Notes: generated by a model from the sequence alone, not told the origin. A DNA stretch of 64,000 bases from JAIBBV01 sp044347745 (GCA_044347745.1 JBIKUD010000016.1:4885-68884); one strand, 5' to 3'. Shown: positions 1 to 9,434, counted from the first letter of the stretch. Made by a program: numbers and translations.

Positions 1-2
1 TT

Positions 3-1553
3 TGGTATCGAACCTCACTTAACAAAGCCGCTGCCGCCTGCGCGCACTCGCTACGAACACAGATAATTCAGTCTGTATTTAAATCTCAGTATCGCTATGA
101 CTCTCACGCAAGCGTGGGTAAAATCTTAAGTAGAGCTAATTCAGATATCGATGCAATTAGTTCCGCCTTTGAGTTTGGCTTTATTACCTTAATGGATGCT
201 CTCGTTTACCTTGTCTGCATTCCACCGATTGTACTGTACATTGCTCCAAAAATTGCTTTACCAGCGCTACTCCCCTTACTTGTCGTGCCTCTGTTAGTTC
301 GCCTTTTTGAGAAAAAAATCTCTCGTCTCTACAAAAATAGCCAACACCTACTCGACTCTCTCCTTGGGTTTTCTCAGGAAATGATAAGCTCGCTACGTAT
401 CATGAAGGCTTTAGGTGTCGAGTCGACGCTCATCAGCCGCTATCAAAAATTGGCTTTAGATTATAAAAATGCCAACACCAAACTTGCCCGAACCGATTCG
501 CTACTTAGCCCAAGCTTCGATTTTACATTATCAATTGGTATTCTTATTGCCCTACTCGTGGGCGGTTTCGGCGTAATCGATGGAACCATTACCCTTGGAA
601 CTTTTGTACTTCTGCAGCGCTATACTCAGCAGCTTCTCTGGCCTATGCAAGCCTTGGGGATAACCGTAAGTACCATTCAAAAAGCACGGTCCAGCATTCT
701 CCGTTTAAATCAACTCCTTGAGGAGAATCAACAAGAGAAGACGGGCACCCAGCCGATGAGTGCTTCTGGAGTGCGCCTAGAGGCCAAAGACATTACCCTT
801 ATTTTAGCTGACAAACAAACTCCCCTGCTGAATGCAATAAACCTCAAACTTTTTACAAACGAAGTCACCGCGCTTGTTGGCGATAATGGCTCAGGAAAAA
901 CCACACTCCTCAATGTCCTCGCTGCTCTGCTTCAACCAAACAGTGGCGAAGTACAGGTGAATGGAAGCAAAGTTACGGAGTTCGATTTGCAGGCATTCAG
1001 AAGAGCAGTGGTCACAGTGCCGCAAGACACCTTCATAGCAAGCGGTAGCTTAAGAGAAAACTTACTACTTTTTGTGCCTCCTAACGTGCACATAAGCGAC
1101 CAAGAGCTCTCCCAACTTATCTACTCAGCAGGCTTAGGCGAAGATTTGCTGGAGTTGCCGCAAGGGCTAGATACAGTTATTGGAGAACGCGGGATTACAG
1201 TCTCAGGCGGGCAAAAACAACGTATAGGACTCGCACGAGCCCTTCTTGCACCCGGGTCTTTTTTGATTCTTGATGATGTTTTCTCAGCACTTGATATCTC
1301 AACCGAGCAACAAGTTTGGCAGGCACTTCGCAAACGTAAAATTCCCGTTCTCTTTGTTACGCAGCGATTATCGAGCGTAAAATACGCCGACCGAATTGTG
1401 GTATTACAAAACGGCACGATAACTGAGGATGGCAATTTTGAGGAATTACGCTCGATAAAAGGCTCTTGGTTCGAGCGCTTTTATAATCGGCAAAAATTAA
1501 TTGAAGAATTAGAGCAGTACTGTGCCCGCAATACACAACAGGTGCAGTCATGA
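3..1553 (+). CDS. ABC exporter, first half-transporter (5' end cut by window)
   Basis: Half of a type I ABC exporter: a membrane domain followed by an ATPase domain. The reading frame is open back to base 3, and translation before the first possible start at 114 gives normal exporter membrane-domain sequence (RTQIIQSVF, then SVGKILSRANSD). The true start therefore lies upstream of the window. Walker A (GDNGSGKTT) is near 879-900 and the signature VSGGQKQR near 1200. Walker B reads LILDD, with Asp where the catalytic Glu is expected. The switch residue is Gln (VTQRLS near 1361) instead of His. Such a degenerate ATPase site is known from heterodimeric exporters of the TAP, TM287/288 and MdlAB type. 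The stop overlaps the ATG of the next gene (ATGA), so the two halves are probably co-translated. The substrate cannot be told. Confidence 0.9.
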   Translation, partial: WYRTSLNKAAAACAHSLRTQIIQSVFKSQYRYDSHASVGKILSRANSDIDAISSAFEFGFITLMDALVYLVCIPPIVLYIAPKIALPALLPLLVVPLLVRLFEKKISRLYKNSQHLLDSLLGFSQEMISSLRIMKALGVESTLISRYQKLALDYKNANTKLARTDSLLSPSFDFTLSIGILIALLVGGFGVIDGTITLGTFVLLQRYTQQLLWPMQALGITVSTIQKARSSILRLNQLLEENQQEKTGTQPMSASGVRLEAKDITLILADKQTPLLNAINLKLFTNEVTALVGDNGSGKTTLLNVLAALLQPNSGEVQVNGSKVTEFDLQAFRRAVVTVPQDTFIASGSLRENLLLFVPPNVHISDQELSQLIYSAGLGEDLLELPQGLDTVIGERGITVSGGQKQRIGLARALLAPGSFLILDDVFSALDISTEQQVWQALRKRKIPVLFVTQRLSSVKYADRIVVLQNGTITEDGNFEELRSIKGSWFERFYNRQKLIEELEQYCARNTQQVQS

Positions 1554-3238
1554 CTTTTAGGCTTCTTAAATGGCTTTGGTCATTCATCAGCAAAGAAAGA
1601 GCGTTACTAGGACTTGCCATATGCTGCGCGCTCCTTGCATCAGCTTGTATCGCACTTGGCCCCAGGCTTATTGGTCTCATTGTTGATAATGCATTAACTG
1701 CTAAGAGCACTCAGATTCTACTGATTACCTGCGGTACCTATGCGGCATGTGAAGTAATTCGCCTTATCGCAACAAGCGCACACTCCTATATTTTCCAGGC
1801 ACTTGGACAGCGCATCATATTTGATATTCGAACTTCGCTATTTGCCCATGTACTTTCACTCAGAATTGCGACATTGGACCATAAACTCACAGGCGATATT
1901 AACTCAAGATTAACTCATGATTTGGACGCCCTGAGTGCCTTATGCAATGCGGGCTTTGTTCGCATTCTTGAAAAGCTTCTATTTGTGTCCGTCATGAGTA
2001 TTTCTATATATGCACTAAGTCCACAAATCGGAGTTTTAGTGCTCTGTGCTTTTGGCTTCTTTGCGCTCTTTGGCATTCTGTATAGTTTTAAGCTCGCATC
2101 AATATTTAAACAGCTCAGGGCGAAGATCGGAGAACTAAATGCTTTTTTATCCGAGCGGATTACAGCCCTCCCCCAAATTCGATTTTTGTGCCGCGAAGAA
2201 AGGGAGTCGCTGCAAGGGATAGAGCTCTCAAACGACTTGCGACTCCTAAAGCATAAACCGGCTCTCTTTTTTGGCACACTCCACGCAAGCTTCACTTTGG
2301 TAGCAGGCATTTCTGTTGCTTCCCTACTGTATTTTTCTCCCGGCTTAGTTCATTCCAACGCAATAAGCGTTGGAACTCTGGTTGCCCTTATTTCCTCACT
2401 TGGCCTTCTTTTTTGGCCTATTTTAATCATCCTATATGATTGGCATATTTTCGTTTCTGGTATTGCTGCAGCTTCAAGAATTCGCGAAGTGTTCGATTGG
2501 GAATGTGAGCCACTAGAAGCACAGCTGCATTCCTGGAGCGCTCAAGGAAAAATTGAATTTAAAAGCGTTTGGTTTGCCTACACAGAAGAAAACTGGGTGC
2601 TAGAGGATGTCTCTTTTTGTATTCATCCAGGGCGATCTGTAGCATTAGTCGGCCCAACAGGCTCAGGAAAATCATCAATTTTAAGCCTCTTACTCCGATT
2701 TTATGAACCACAGAAAGGTCAAATTTTACTTGATGATATCCCTATTCAGGAGATTCCCATTTTTGAAATAAGAAAACGTTTGGGCTTTATTCCCCAAGAC
2801 GTGCAGCTTTTTTCTGGCAGCATCGAAGAAAACATCTCTCTTTGGGGAACGTTCAAGCCCCCGCCTCTTCTCACTAAACAAGAGTTAAACACTTTGGTCT
2901 GCGAGCGGGGGGCCAATCTTTCAGTGGGACAGAGGCAAGTCATTTCCTTTTCAAGAACTGCAGCCAAAGAGCCACAGATTTGGCTCGTAGACGAAGCGAC
3001 TTCTCATTTAGACCCGAATTTGGATGAGGCTCTTATGGGACAGCTGGCTGAGCTTGCCAATGGGAAAACAAAACTTATTGTGGCACATCGTCTGCAATCT
3101 ATTACCAATAGTGATCTTATTTTGGTCCTACATAAAGGGAGACTTATTGAGCAAGGGACTCACGCTGAGTTGATGAAAAGAAAGGGGCTATATTCTCGGT
3201 TGTACAGCATTCTATTTACTAGCCAAGAAAGTCGGTAA
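1550..3238 (+). CDS. ABC exporter, second half-transporter
   Basis: Partner half-transporter of 562 residues: membrane domain at about 1-320 and ATPase domain at about 340-560. Walker A is GPTGSGKSS (about 368-376), Walker B IWLVDEATS with the catalytic Glu present (about 480), and the switch His is in VAHRL. The signature is the non-consensus LSVGQ (about 457). The spacing from Walker A to signature is roughly 20 residues shorter than in the first half, so the helical subdomain is reduced. With the first half, this predicts one complete ATP site (this Walker A/B with the partner's VSGGQ) and one degenerate site. It overlaps the preceding gene by 4 bases. MdlB-like or multidrug or lipid export is possible but not demonstrable. 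Confidence 0.92.
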   Translation: MTFRLLKWLWSFISKERALLGLAICCALLASACIALGPRLIGLIVDNALTAKSTQILLITCGTYAACEVIRLIATSAHSYIFQALGQRIIFDIRTSLFAHVLSLRIATLDHKLTGDINSRLTHDLDALSALCNAGFVRILEKLLFVSVMSISIYALSPQIGVLVLCAFGFFALFGILYSFKLASIFKQLRAKIGELNAFLSERITALPQIRFLCREERESLQGIELSNDLRLLKHKPALFFGTLHASFTLVAGISVASLLYFSPGLVHSNAISVGTLVALISSLGLLFWPILIILYDWHIFVSGIAAASRIREVFDWECEPLEAQLHSWSAQGKIEFKSVWFAYTEENWVLEDVSFCIHPGRSVALVGPTGSGKSSILSLLLRFYEPQKGQILLDDIPIQEIPIFEIRKRLGFIPQDVQLFSGSIEENISLWGTFKPPPLLTKQELNTLVCERGANLSVGQRQVISFSRTAAKEPQIWLVDEATSHLDPNLDEALMGQLAELANGKTKLIVAHRLQSITNSDLILVLHKGRLIEQGTHAELMKRKGLYSRLYSILFTSQESR

Positions 3239-3331
3239 TTAGGTTGACTTACCGGAGGTGCCTACGCCCTCTCTGCTCCCTGGGTAGTTTAATAAAAATT
3301 GACCGCTCACCAAGATACGCTAAACTGCGAT

Positions 3332-4558
3332 CTAGGCCAATCGCTGAGTCAACATTCCTGCAATAGTCTCTAAAAACTCCTCAGTGTGCTGATAACTTCC
3401 CGCAGGCAATTTTGAACCATGGATGCACACAGCCAAATCTTTAGTCATTTTGCCCGACTCAACTGCATCAACACAAACCTTCTCAAGAGTTAATGCAAAC
3501 TTCGTGAGCTCAGGCTGATTGTCAAACTTGGCACGATACAATAGACCGCGGGTCCATGCATAAATTGAGGCGATTGGATTGGTGGACGTTTTATTACCTT
3601 TTTGATGTTCACGATAATGTCTTGTCACCGTTCCGTGAGCAGCTTCTGCTTCAACAGTGCCACCATCTTCGGTCATAAGCACTGAGGTCATAAGACCTAA
3701 AGAACCATACCCTTGAGCAACGATATCTGACTGCACATCACCATCGTAATTCTTACAAGCCCACACAAATCCGCCATTTGACTTAAGGCAGTACGCCACC
3801 ATGTCATCAATCAAGCGATGCTCATAGGTAATGCCGGCTTCTTTGAATTTGGCCGCAAATTCACTTTCAAAAAGAGAAGCAAAAATGTCCTTGAAGCGCC
3901 CATCATAGGCTTTTAAGATTGTATTCTTCGTGGAGAGGAATACCGGCATCTTTTTCGCTAATCCATAATTAAAGCAGCTGCGAGCGAAGCCTTGAATTGA
4001 TTCGTCGAGGTTATACATGCCCATCGCCACGCCAGCACCAGTAAATTGAAACACTTCGTGCTCAATTACCTTTCCACCCTCGGCTGGCTCAAACTTGATG
4101 CTGAGCTTTCCTTTGCCTGGGACTACAAAATCAGTGGCTTTATACTGATCTCCAAACGCATGCCGACCAATTATAATCGGACTAGTCCAGCCAGGAACTA
4201 GGCGTGGTACATTGTTACAAATAATCGGCTCTCTAAAGACAGTTCCCCCAATAATATTACGAATGGTTCCGTTTGGGGACTTCCACATTTTCTTAAGCTT
4301 AAATTCAGTGACGCGAGCCTCATCAGGGGTAATGGTTGCACACTTCACCCCCACTCGGTATTTTTTGATTGCCTCAGCCGCCTCAACCGTTACTTTATCT
4401 TCGGTCTTATCTCGATTTTCAATTGAGAGATCGTAGTATTTAAGGTCGATATCCAAATAGGGCAAAATGAGCTTTTCACGAATAAGCTGCCAAATGATGC
4501 GGGTCATTTCATCGCCATCAAGCTCAACGACTGGATTTTGTACCTTAATTTTACGCAT
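3332..4558 (-). CDS. icd: NADP-dependent isocitrate dehydrogenase
   Basis: Cytosolic enzyme of the TCA cycle that oxidises isocitrate to 2-oxoglutarate, making NADPH and CO2. The 408 residues match the homodimeric type II subfamily, also found in eukaryotes (IDH1/IDH2-like), rather than the E. coli type. Recognisable blocks are VVELDGDEMTRIIW at the N-terminus, the SPNGTIRNIIGGTVFREPI substrate loop, DDMVAYCLKSNGG and AHGTVTRHYREHQKG near the cofactor site. Length is normal for the subfamily (about 400-410). An AAGGGAA sequence lies about 10 bases before the ATG. It is convergent with the ABC exporter and has a 93-base gap with no obvious terminator. Confidence 0.96.
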   Translation of the reverse strand: MRKIKVQNPVVELDGDEMTRIIWQLIREKLILPYLDIDLKYYDLSIENRDKTEDKVTVEAAEAIKKYRVGVKCATITPDEARVTEFKLKKMWKSPNGTIRNIIGGTVFREPIICNNVPRLVPGWTSPIIIGRHAFGDQYKATDFVVPGKGKLSIKFEPAEGGKVIEHEVFQFTGAGVAMGMYNLDESIQGFARSCFNYGLAKKMPVFLSTKNTILKAYDGRFKDIFASLFESEFAAKFKEAGITYEHRLIDDMVAYCLKSNGGFVWACKNYDGDVQSDIVAQGYGSLGLMTSVLMTEDGGTVEAEAAHGTVTRHYREHQKGNKTSTNPIASIYAWTRGLLYRAKFDNQPELTKFALTLEKVCVDAVESGKMTKDLAVCIHGSKLPAGSYQHTEEFLETIAGMLTQRLA

Positions 4559-4734
4559 GACTTATTGTTCCCTTAACAAAACTGAAGAGTACCTAAAGTA
4601 ATTTTCAAAAATACGTGTCGATAGAATTTGAGCGTACACGCTTTAAATGAGTAACGTATTTTTGGCAAAGCTTCTTGAAGGACACCATATAATCCGTCAT
4701 GAATTCCGTATTTTCAAGGGGCGCTTTAAAAGCG

Positions 4735-5331
4735 CTATTTTTTAATTCGCGCCTGTAGGGCCACTTTGCCGTCTTTGACCACTACTTTAAATGAGAGTTT
4801 TTTCCCGGCATGTTTGCTTTTGAGCTCACGAGCTCTTTGTACGAGCGAGCGTTGGAAGGCCTTATAATCAATATTGTGCGAACTGCCTGTCTGGGCCTCA
4901 AGCGCTGATTTGTAACTGTTGAATAGGTCTTTCATGCCCTTCTCAACTTTACCTTCATGCGTTTGAGAGCGCTGATCTTCAAATGTATTACGTTCCCGCA
5001 TTTCAGCTTTAAAAAGGTCTTTTGAATACGAGCCTTCCTCGCGCTGCCTCAGCACCCGCTCCCAATACATATGATAGGTACGGTATCTGCCTTCGAGCGC
5101 CCGCAATTTAAAGTTCATCTCAGAGTTCTTAAAAGGCGCACTAAAAAGCTGCCGAATGCGTTGCTTGACCTCGGTGTGCAGTTTGTCGGGTGGGAAAGGA
5201 AGTAGACCAGCAAAGTACTGTTCAAACTGCACTTTTAGCTCATTAATAAGCTGTTCAAGCTGATGCAATTCGCCGCGCACATCACGGCGCGCCAAGGCCC
5301 GCTCTTCTAGTGACTTTGGGGGTGGCTGCAT
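4735..5331 (-). CDS. MXAN_5187 C-terminal-family protein
   Basis: A 198-residue, charged, mostly helical soluble protein without signal peptide or membrane segment. The order of motifs matches what I remember of the MXAN_5187 C-terminal family of deltaproteobacteria-like genomes: an N-terminal helix (LEQLINELKVQFEQYF), a central RYRTYHMYWERVLRQREEGSY block and a C-terminal beta segment (SFKVVVKDGKVALQARI). The molecular role is unknown to me. TAGGAAG just before the ATG supports this start. It is divergent from glmU with about 140 bases between them. Confidence 0.7.
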   Translation of the reverse strand: MQPPPKSLEERALARRDVRGELHQLEQLINELKVQFEQYFAGLLPFPPDKLHTEVKQRIRQLFSAPFKNSEMNFKLRALEGRYRTYHMYWERVLRQREEGSYSKDLFKAEMRERNTFEDQRSQTHEGKVEKGMKDLFNSYKSALEAQTGSSHNIDYKAFQRSLVQRARELKSKHAGKKLSFKVVVKDGKVALQARIKK

Positions 5332-5469
5332 AACTTCCTACAACTCTTCACAATTGACGTTACTATAGCTATCGTATGGAACAGGGCTTAAGTTAATACT
5401 GTTTACAGTGGTCTTTGGTTACTAAATAAACCCTAACTGGCTAATAATGCACATTATTTTTAGGCATCC

Positions 5470-6888
5470 ATGGAAAAGATTGCTCTAGTCGTTTTAGCAG
5501 CCGGTCTTGGCAAGCGCATGAACTCGGCGTTGCCTAAAGCTTTGGTTCCAACAATAGAAAAACCCCTGATTGAGCATGTACTTGAATCAGCCATAGCGCT
5601 AAAGCCGGAGCGCAGCATTATAGTAACTGGTCATTCAGCAAAAGAAGTCGAGGCCTGCGTTAAAGGGGAAGCTCCCCGCTTAGGACTCACAAACCAGCAG
5701 TTACATTTTGCTTATCAAGAAAAACAGCTTGGCACGGGAGATGCGGTTAAGGCGGCTCTCCCCGCGCTTGAGGGGTTTAAAGGTACTGTACTTATTCTCT
5801 GCGCGGATATGCCACTGGTGCAAAGCAAGACATTAAGCCAGCTTCTTGCAATTCACGACAAAGCAAAAGCAACCCTTAGTCTTATAACTCTTGTCACCTC
5901 AGACGCCGGAAGTTACGGACGCATTGTCAGGGATTCAAAAACAAAAGCAATTCAGAAAATTGTGGAAGCAAAAGATTGTTCAGTAGACGAACTAAGCATT
6001 AATGAAATAAATGCTGCTATCTATGCCGTTGATTCATCATTTCTTGCTCCAGCAATAAAAGAAATTAAGAACGACAATGCTCAAAAAGAATTTTACCTAA
6101 CTGACATTGTCGAAAGAGCTTCCAAGGAAGGACAGACAATTACGGCCCTTGTCACAAGCGATGCGTTAGAAATTCAAGGTGTAAACACTCCTATTGATCT
6201 AGCGAAAATAAACGCCACGCTTAGACTACGCCTGGTGCATAGCCTTATTGAAAAGGGTGTGATTATTGAGGACCCAGCAAGCTGCTTTGTAAGTCCTACT
6301 TGCCAAGTCGCGCCAGGTGCCCACTTAGGACCGCAAGTTCAGTTACTGGGCAATACGAAAATCGGAGCGGGAGTAAAGATTGAAGGCAATGCATATCTCA
6401 CGAATACGACCGTTCTAGACAGCGCGTTAATTCGATTTGGAGTTCGTGCTGAAAATGCCATTATTGGAGAAGGAGCAAAAGTAGGACCTTTTGCGCACTT
6501 GCGGCCGGGCACTCAGCTCTCAAGTAACGTGCATATTGGTAATTTTGTCGAAACAAAAAATGCCACAATTCAGGAAGGTGCAAAAGCAAATCACCTCTCA
6601 TACCTCGGCGATTGTCATATCGGAACGAATTCAAATATCGGCGCTGGGACTATTACCTGTAATTACGATGGGTATCGTAAATCTCATACTGAGATTGGAA
6701 ATTCTGTATTTGTAGGAAGCAACACAAGCTTAGTAGCTCCCGTAACCATAGAAGATGGAGCCACTATTGCTGCCGGATCGGTAATTACTAAAAGAGTTGA
6801 AAAAGATAGCTTGGCAATTACTCGAGCCGAGCAAGTTTCTAAATCTGGGTGGTCCAAGCGCAAACGTGATGTAGAAAGTAAGCGCTAG
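5470..6888 (+). CDS. glmU: Bifunctional GlcNAc-1-phosphate uridyltransferase / glucosamine-1-phosphate acetyltransferase
   Basis: Makes UDP-GlcNAc for peptidoglycan and LPS: the C-terminal domain acetylates glucosamine-1-phosphate and the N-terminal domain transfers UMP. The N-terminal nucleotidyltransferase signature LAAGLGKRM..ALPKAL is at about residues 9-25, with the ADMPL metal site near 115. From about residue 265 the protein is a left-handed beta-helix of hexapeptide repeats, including the conserved acetyltransferase stretch HLSYLGDCHIG and TITCNYDGYRKSHTEIG. At 472 residues it is slightly longer than E. coli GlmU (456). TTAGG lies just before the ATG. It stands alone on the plus strand between two minus-strand regions. 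Confidence 0.97.
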   Translation: MEKIALVVLAAGLGKRMNSALPKALVPTIEKPLIEHVLESAIALKPERSIIVTGHSAKEVEACVKGEAPRLGLTNQQLHFAYQEKQLGTGDAVKAALPALEGFKGTVLILCADMPLVQSKTLSQLLAIHDKAKATLSLITLVTSDAGSYGRIVRDSKTKAIQKIVEAKDCSVDELSINEINAAIYAVDSSFLAPAIKEIKNDNAQKEFYLTDIVERASKEGQTITALVTSDALEIQGVNTPIDLAKINATLRLRLVHSLIEKGVIIEDPASCFVSPTCQVAPGAHLGPQVQLLGNTKIGAGVKIEGNAYLTNTTVLDSALIRFGVRAENAIIGEGAKVGPFAHLRPGTQLSSNVHIGNFVETKNATIQEGAKANHLSYLGDCHIGTNSNIGAGTITCNYDGYRKSHTEIGNSVFVGSNTSLVAPVTIEDGATIAAGSVITKRVEKDSLAITRAEQVSKSGWSKRKRDVESKR

Positions 6889-6934
6889 GCAAGGCTTTTG
6901 GGTCGTGACTCGTGCAGGCAACTGGTTGACGGAG

Positions 6935-7024
6935 TTGCTGATTCCAGAACCAGCTCCTAGCCCGGAAAAAATATTTAAACACAGAGAGGGAACCAAGCTC
7001 ACAGAGCTTAAGACCAGGTCTCAT
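6935..7024 (+). repeat. 90-bp direct repeat, copy 1
   Basis: It aligns base for base without gaps to 7365-7454, with 9 mismatches in 90 (90% identity by eye). It begins TTGCTGATTCC and ends CCAGGTCTCAT. The copies start exactly 430 bases apart. Function unknown; a duplicated intergenic element is the simplest reading. Confidence 0.85.
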
Positions 7025-7168
7025 ATTCCACTTGTCTTGTCTTCCCTTGCGTAACTCAGCGCTACCCTGTGGTAGATAAAAAATGCTGAGCCAACCAATG
7101 AAGTTCCATCTAGCCAGCAACTGTTATTGGATTTGGCCAATGACTGTGGACCCCGCTAAATTGCTTTT

Positions 7169-7204
7169 TTACCGCAGGGTGACACAGGGTTTCGCAGAGG
7201 GGAA
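7169..7204 (+). repeat. Degenerate CACAGAG-type intergenic repeat
   Basis: Three spaced blocks (ACCGCAGGG, GACACAGGG, TTCGCAGAGG) resemble a diverged copy of the CACAGAG repeat unit seen more clearly at 22671-22702 and 35825-35902. Divergence is high, so membership is tentative. Confidence 0.35.
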
Positions 7205-7364
7205 CGCTCTTAACCTCCAATCAAAGTAAGCTTGTGGTAAAATAATTTTTTCAGGGGCTGGATCGGGCGGCGGGAAGACTAGCGCAGAGGGCTGGCGACT
7301 GTTTAACTGACAAACTGTTCAACAGAAAGCAGTTCACCGCTAAACTATTTACGACTGGCCTGAT

Positions 7365-7454
7365 TTGCTGATTCCAAAACCAGATCCTAGCCCGGACAAA
7401 ATATTTAAACACAAAGGGGGAACCAAGCTCCCCGAGTTTAAGACCAAGTCTCAT
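7365..7454 (+). repeat. 90-bp direct repeat, copy 2
   Basis: Second copy of the unit at 6935-7024, beginning TTGCTGATTCC and ending CCAAGTCTCAT, without insertions or deletions relative to copy 1. It lies about 85 bases beyond the stop codon of the minus-strand flagellin gene. Confidence 0.85.
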
Positions 7455-7538
7455 AACGAATAAAGTTATAGCTATTAGTGATAACTTGAAGATATTAGCT
7501 CTTCTCCCCCACAGAAAATAGGAAAGAGCTTTAACCGC

Positions 7539-9434
7539 TTATATTCCTGGCGCAAAGGCGGCTGCGCCTTCCAGAAGTTTTAGGCCAATTTGTGGAGCAA
7601 GCTTACTCTGGGCTAGCAAAGCTGTGGAAGTGTTCTGGAGGATTTGCATTCGCACCATTTCTGCAGACTCAGAAGCAAAATCGGCGTCAATTATACGGCC
7701 GCGTGCTGCAGTCACTTCTAGCTCGCGATTGCTCACCACTCTGAGGCCAGTTTCAAGTCGACTAAGCCCAGACCCAATAGCGCTTCGCGCTAAGGACAAA
7801 AGCTCGATATTTCTATTCACTAAATCTATTGCTGCACGCGCTGCATACTGAGAGCCAATTGTTGTGGCACCTATTCCTCGCAGGGTTCCATTGAGGGACC
7901 CAATGCTTGTACTTATTGAGCCTGCTGCATTAGACCCTAACTCAATATTTAAGCTAGTTGATTGAAGGCTCGTATCATACTGCCGAATTCCACTGCTTCG
8001 GTACACAACCGAGTTGCCGTCTGAGGCTAGAATAGCAGTCGCCGTTAATAGCGAATTATTGGTATAGTTCGTTTGCTGCGTGAAAGTGCCGCTGTCTATC
8101 TCGTATCGAAATGCTTGAAGCCTGCCTGTGGTATTAGTTCCATACACTCCGTTACTTAAGAAAACTAGTGCGCTTTCATCTGCTGTTAAAGAAAGCTGCC
8201 CCAGAGTTGCGGTACTAGACGCAGTTCCTATGATTGAAATGTTTGCGATATCAGCAAGCTCAGAAATTGGAGTCAATATAGACCAAATATTTTCACTAGC
8301 ATTAGGGTTAAGATTATTAATATCCTCTGACGCAACAAAATAAACTCTTCCTTGATTACTAATCGCTAACTCGCGAAAGTTAAAAGCTCCCTGACCATAA
8401 TCATCTTGGTTATAGAGCGTAGTAAGAGAGCTAGTATTATTGTCAAACCGATACAGCTTCGCTCCAGATGTATAACTTTCCCAAGCCACCGCTGCTGCGA
8501 TTTGGCTTCCATCACTGCTGATTGCCATAACATAGGACGACTCAACAAATGGAATTTGTGGAGCCAATACCTGTTTGGTGATATTTGTATCCTGACGATA
8601 CGCGTATAAAGAAAAGGCGCCATTGCTCGAATTTTCGATTGAATAACCAACTGTGCTTCCATCTGCACTTAAAGCGCTCACGCTGTTGAATAGGGTAGCA
8701 TCTGAATTTGTTGTTACCTGTTTGGTTACTCCAGTTGTAGCGTCAACCACAAAAACTTGGCTGAACCCGCCGGCATTCTCCCCTGTTAAATTTGAGTTAG
8801 CACCGAATGCAATGATATTCCCCCCAGCTGAAACTTGGACCCCGCCATAGGTGCCTGTAATATTGGTAATGTTAGAAACTTGCCCGGTAACGTTGTCTAA
8901 TCGTCGTAATAGATTGTTTGTTCTAAACACCACGTAACGCCCATCAGCAGAAACTCCGTAAATTTCCTCTGGATTTGTCGAATATAAAAGCGTGTTTGTT
9001 CTTGCTGCGGCCGTACCTTCGGTAAGCTGAATGCCATTAAAGGTTGTTTGCTTTGAAAGCCTTCGTAACTCAGCATCTAATTGCGCGTATTCTTTATTGA
9101 GCGCAATTCTCTGAGTGCCACTAAATATACCTGCAGCCCCTTGTGTCGCCAGTTCTCCCATTCGAGTTAAAAGCACATTTGCAGCGCTGTAGGTTGCATC
9201 TGCGATCTGCAAAGCTGAGATGCCATCGTTGATATTACGAACAGCCCGGCCGAGCACTCGGGACTCATTGTTTAATCCAGAAGCAACCGCCAGCGAAGCA
9301 GCATCATCAGACGCACGATTAATGCGCAGACCCGTAGAGAGTCTTTCAAAAGTCCGCGCCAATCCATTGCTTGTGCTTTGCTGCACACGAATAGATTGAA
9401 GAGCGGCTATGTTCGAGTTGAACGAAATAGCCAT
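7539..9434 (-). CDS. fliC: Flagellin with beta-propeller insert
   Basis: Filament protein of 631 residues. The N-terminal 140 residues are a flagellin D0/D1 domain (SNIAALQSIRVQQ, RLSTGLRINRASDDAASLAV, VRNINDGISALQIAD). The last 110 are the matching C-terminal D1/D0 helices (RLETGLRVVSNRELEVTAA, ARGRIIDADFASESAEM, QILQNTSTALLAQSK). Between them, about residues 150-515 contain roughly seven repeats of the form (V/L)SxDGxxVxF, for example GVSADGRYVVF, ALSADGSTVGY, LTADESALVF and LASDGNSVVY, each followed by small beta-strands. This is the pattern of TolB-like/PD40 propeller blades. I chose the ATG at 9434, because MAISFNSN is a normal flagellin start; the frame extends to a GTG at 9443. No other flagellar gene is present in the window. 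Confidence 0.9.
   Translation of the reverse strand: MAISFNSNIAALQSIRVQQSTSNGLARTFERLSTGLRINRASDDAASLAVASGLNNESRVLGRAVRNINDGISALQIADATYSAANVLLTRMGELATQGAAGIFSGTQRIALNKEYAQLDAELRRLSKQTTFNGIQLTEGTAAARTNTLLYSTNPEEIYGVSADGRYVVFRTNNLLRRLDNVTGQVSNITNITGTYGGVQVSAGGNIIAFGANSNLTGENAGGFSQVFVVDATTGVTKQVTTNSDATLFNSVSALSADGSTVGYSIENSSNGAFSLYAYRQDTNITKQVLAPQIPFVESSYVMAISSDGSQIAAAVAWESYTSGAKLYRFDNNTSSLTTLYNQDDYGQGAFNFRELAISNQGRVYFVASEDINNLNPNASENIWSILTPISELADIANISIIGTASSTATLGQLSLTADESALVFLSNGVYGTNTTGRLQAFRYEIDSGTFTQQTNYTNNSLLTATAILASDGNSVVYRSSGIRQYDTSLQSTSLNIELGSNAAGSISTSIGSLNGTLRGIGATTIGSQYAARAAIDLVNRNIELLSLARSAIGSGLSRLETGLRVVSNRELEVTAARGRIIDADFASESAEMVRMQILQNTSTALLAQSKLAPQIGLKLLEGAAAFAPGI

Larger units (their letters stand above)
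6889..7538. other. Gene-free 650-bp interval with direct repeats
   Basis: Between glmU and the flagellin gene (which ends at 7539) I see no convincing gene. The interval holds two copies of a 90-bp repeat (6935-7024 and 7365-7454) and a degenerate CACAGAG-type repeat (about 7169-7204). Short open frames on the minus strand run through both repeat copies. Their predicted peptides differ by 6 of about 30 residues for only 9 base changes, which argues against protein selection. Confidence 0.6.

Noticed and set aside
6839..7454. Short minus-strand frames sharing the segment FKYF.RAR.WFWNQQ
   Set aside because: They arise because both pass through the 90-bp repeat. Two thirds of the base changes alter residues, so there is no sign of coding selection.
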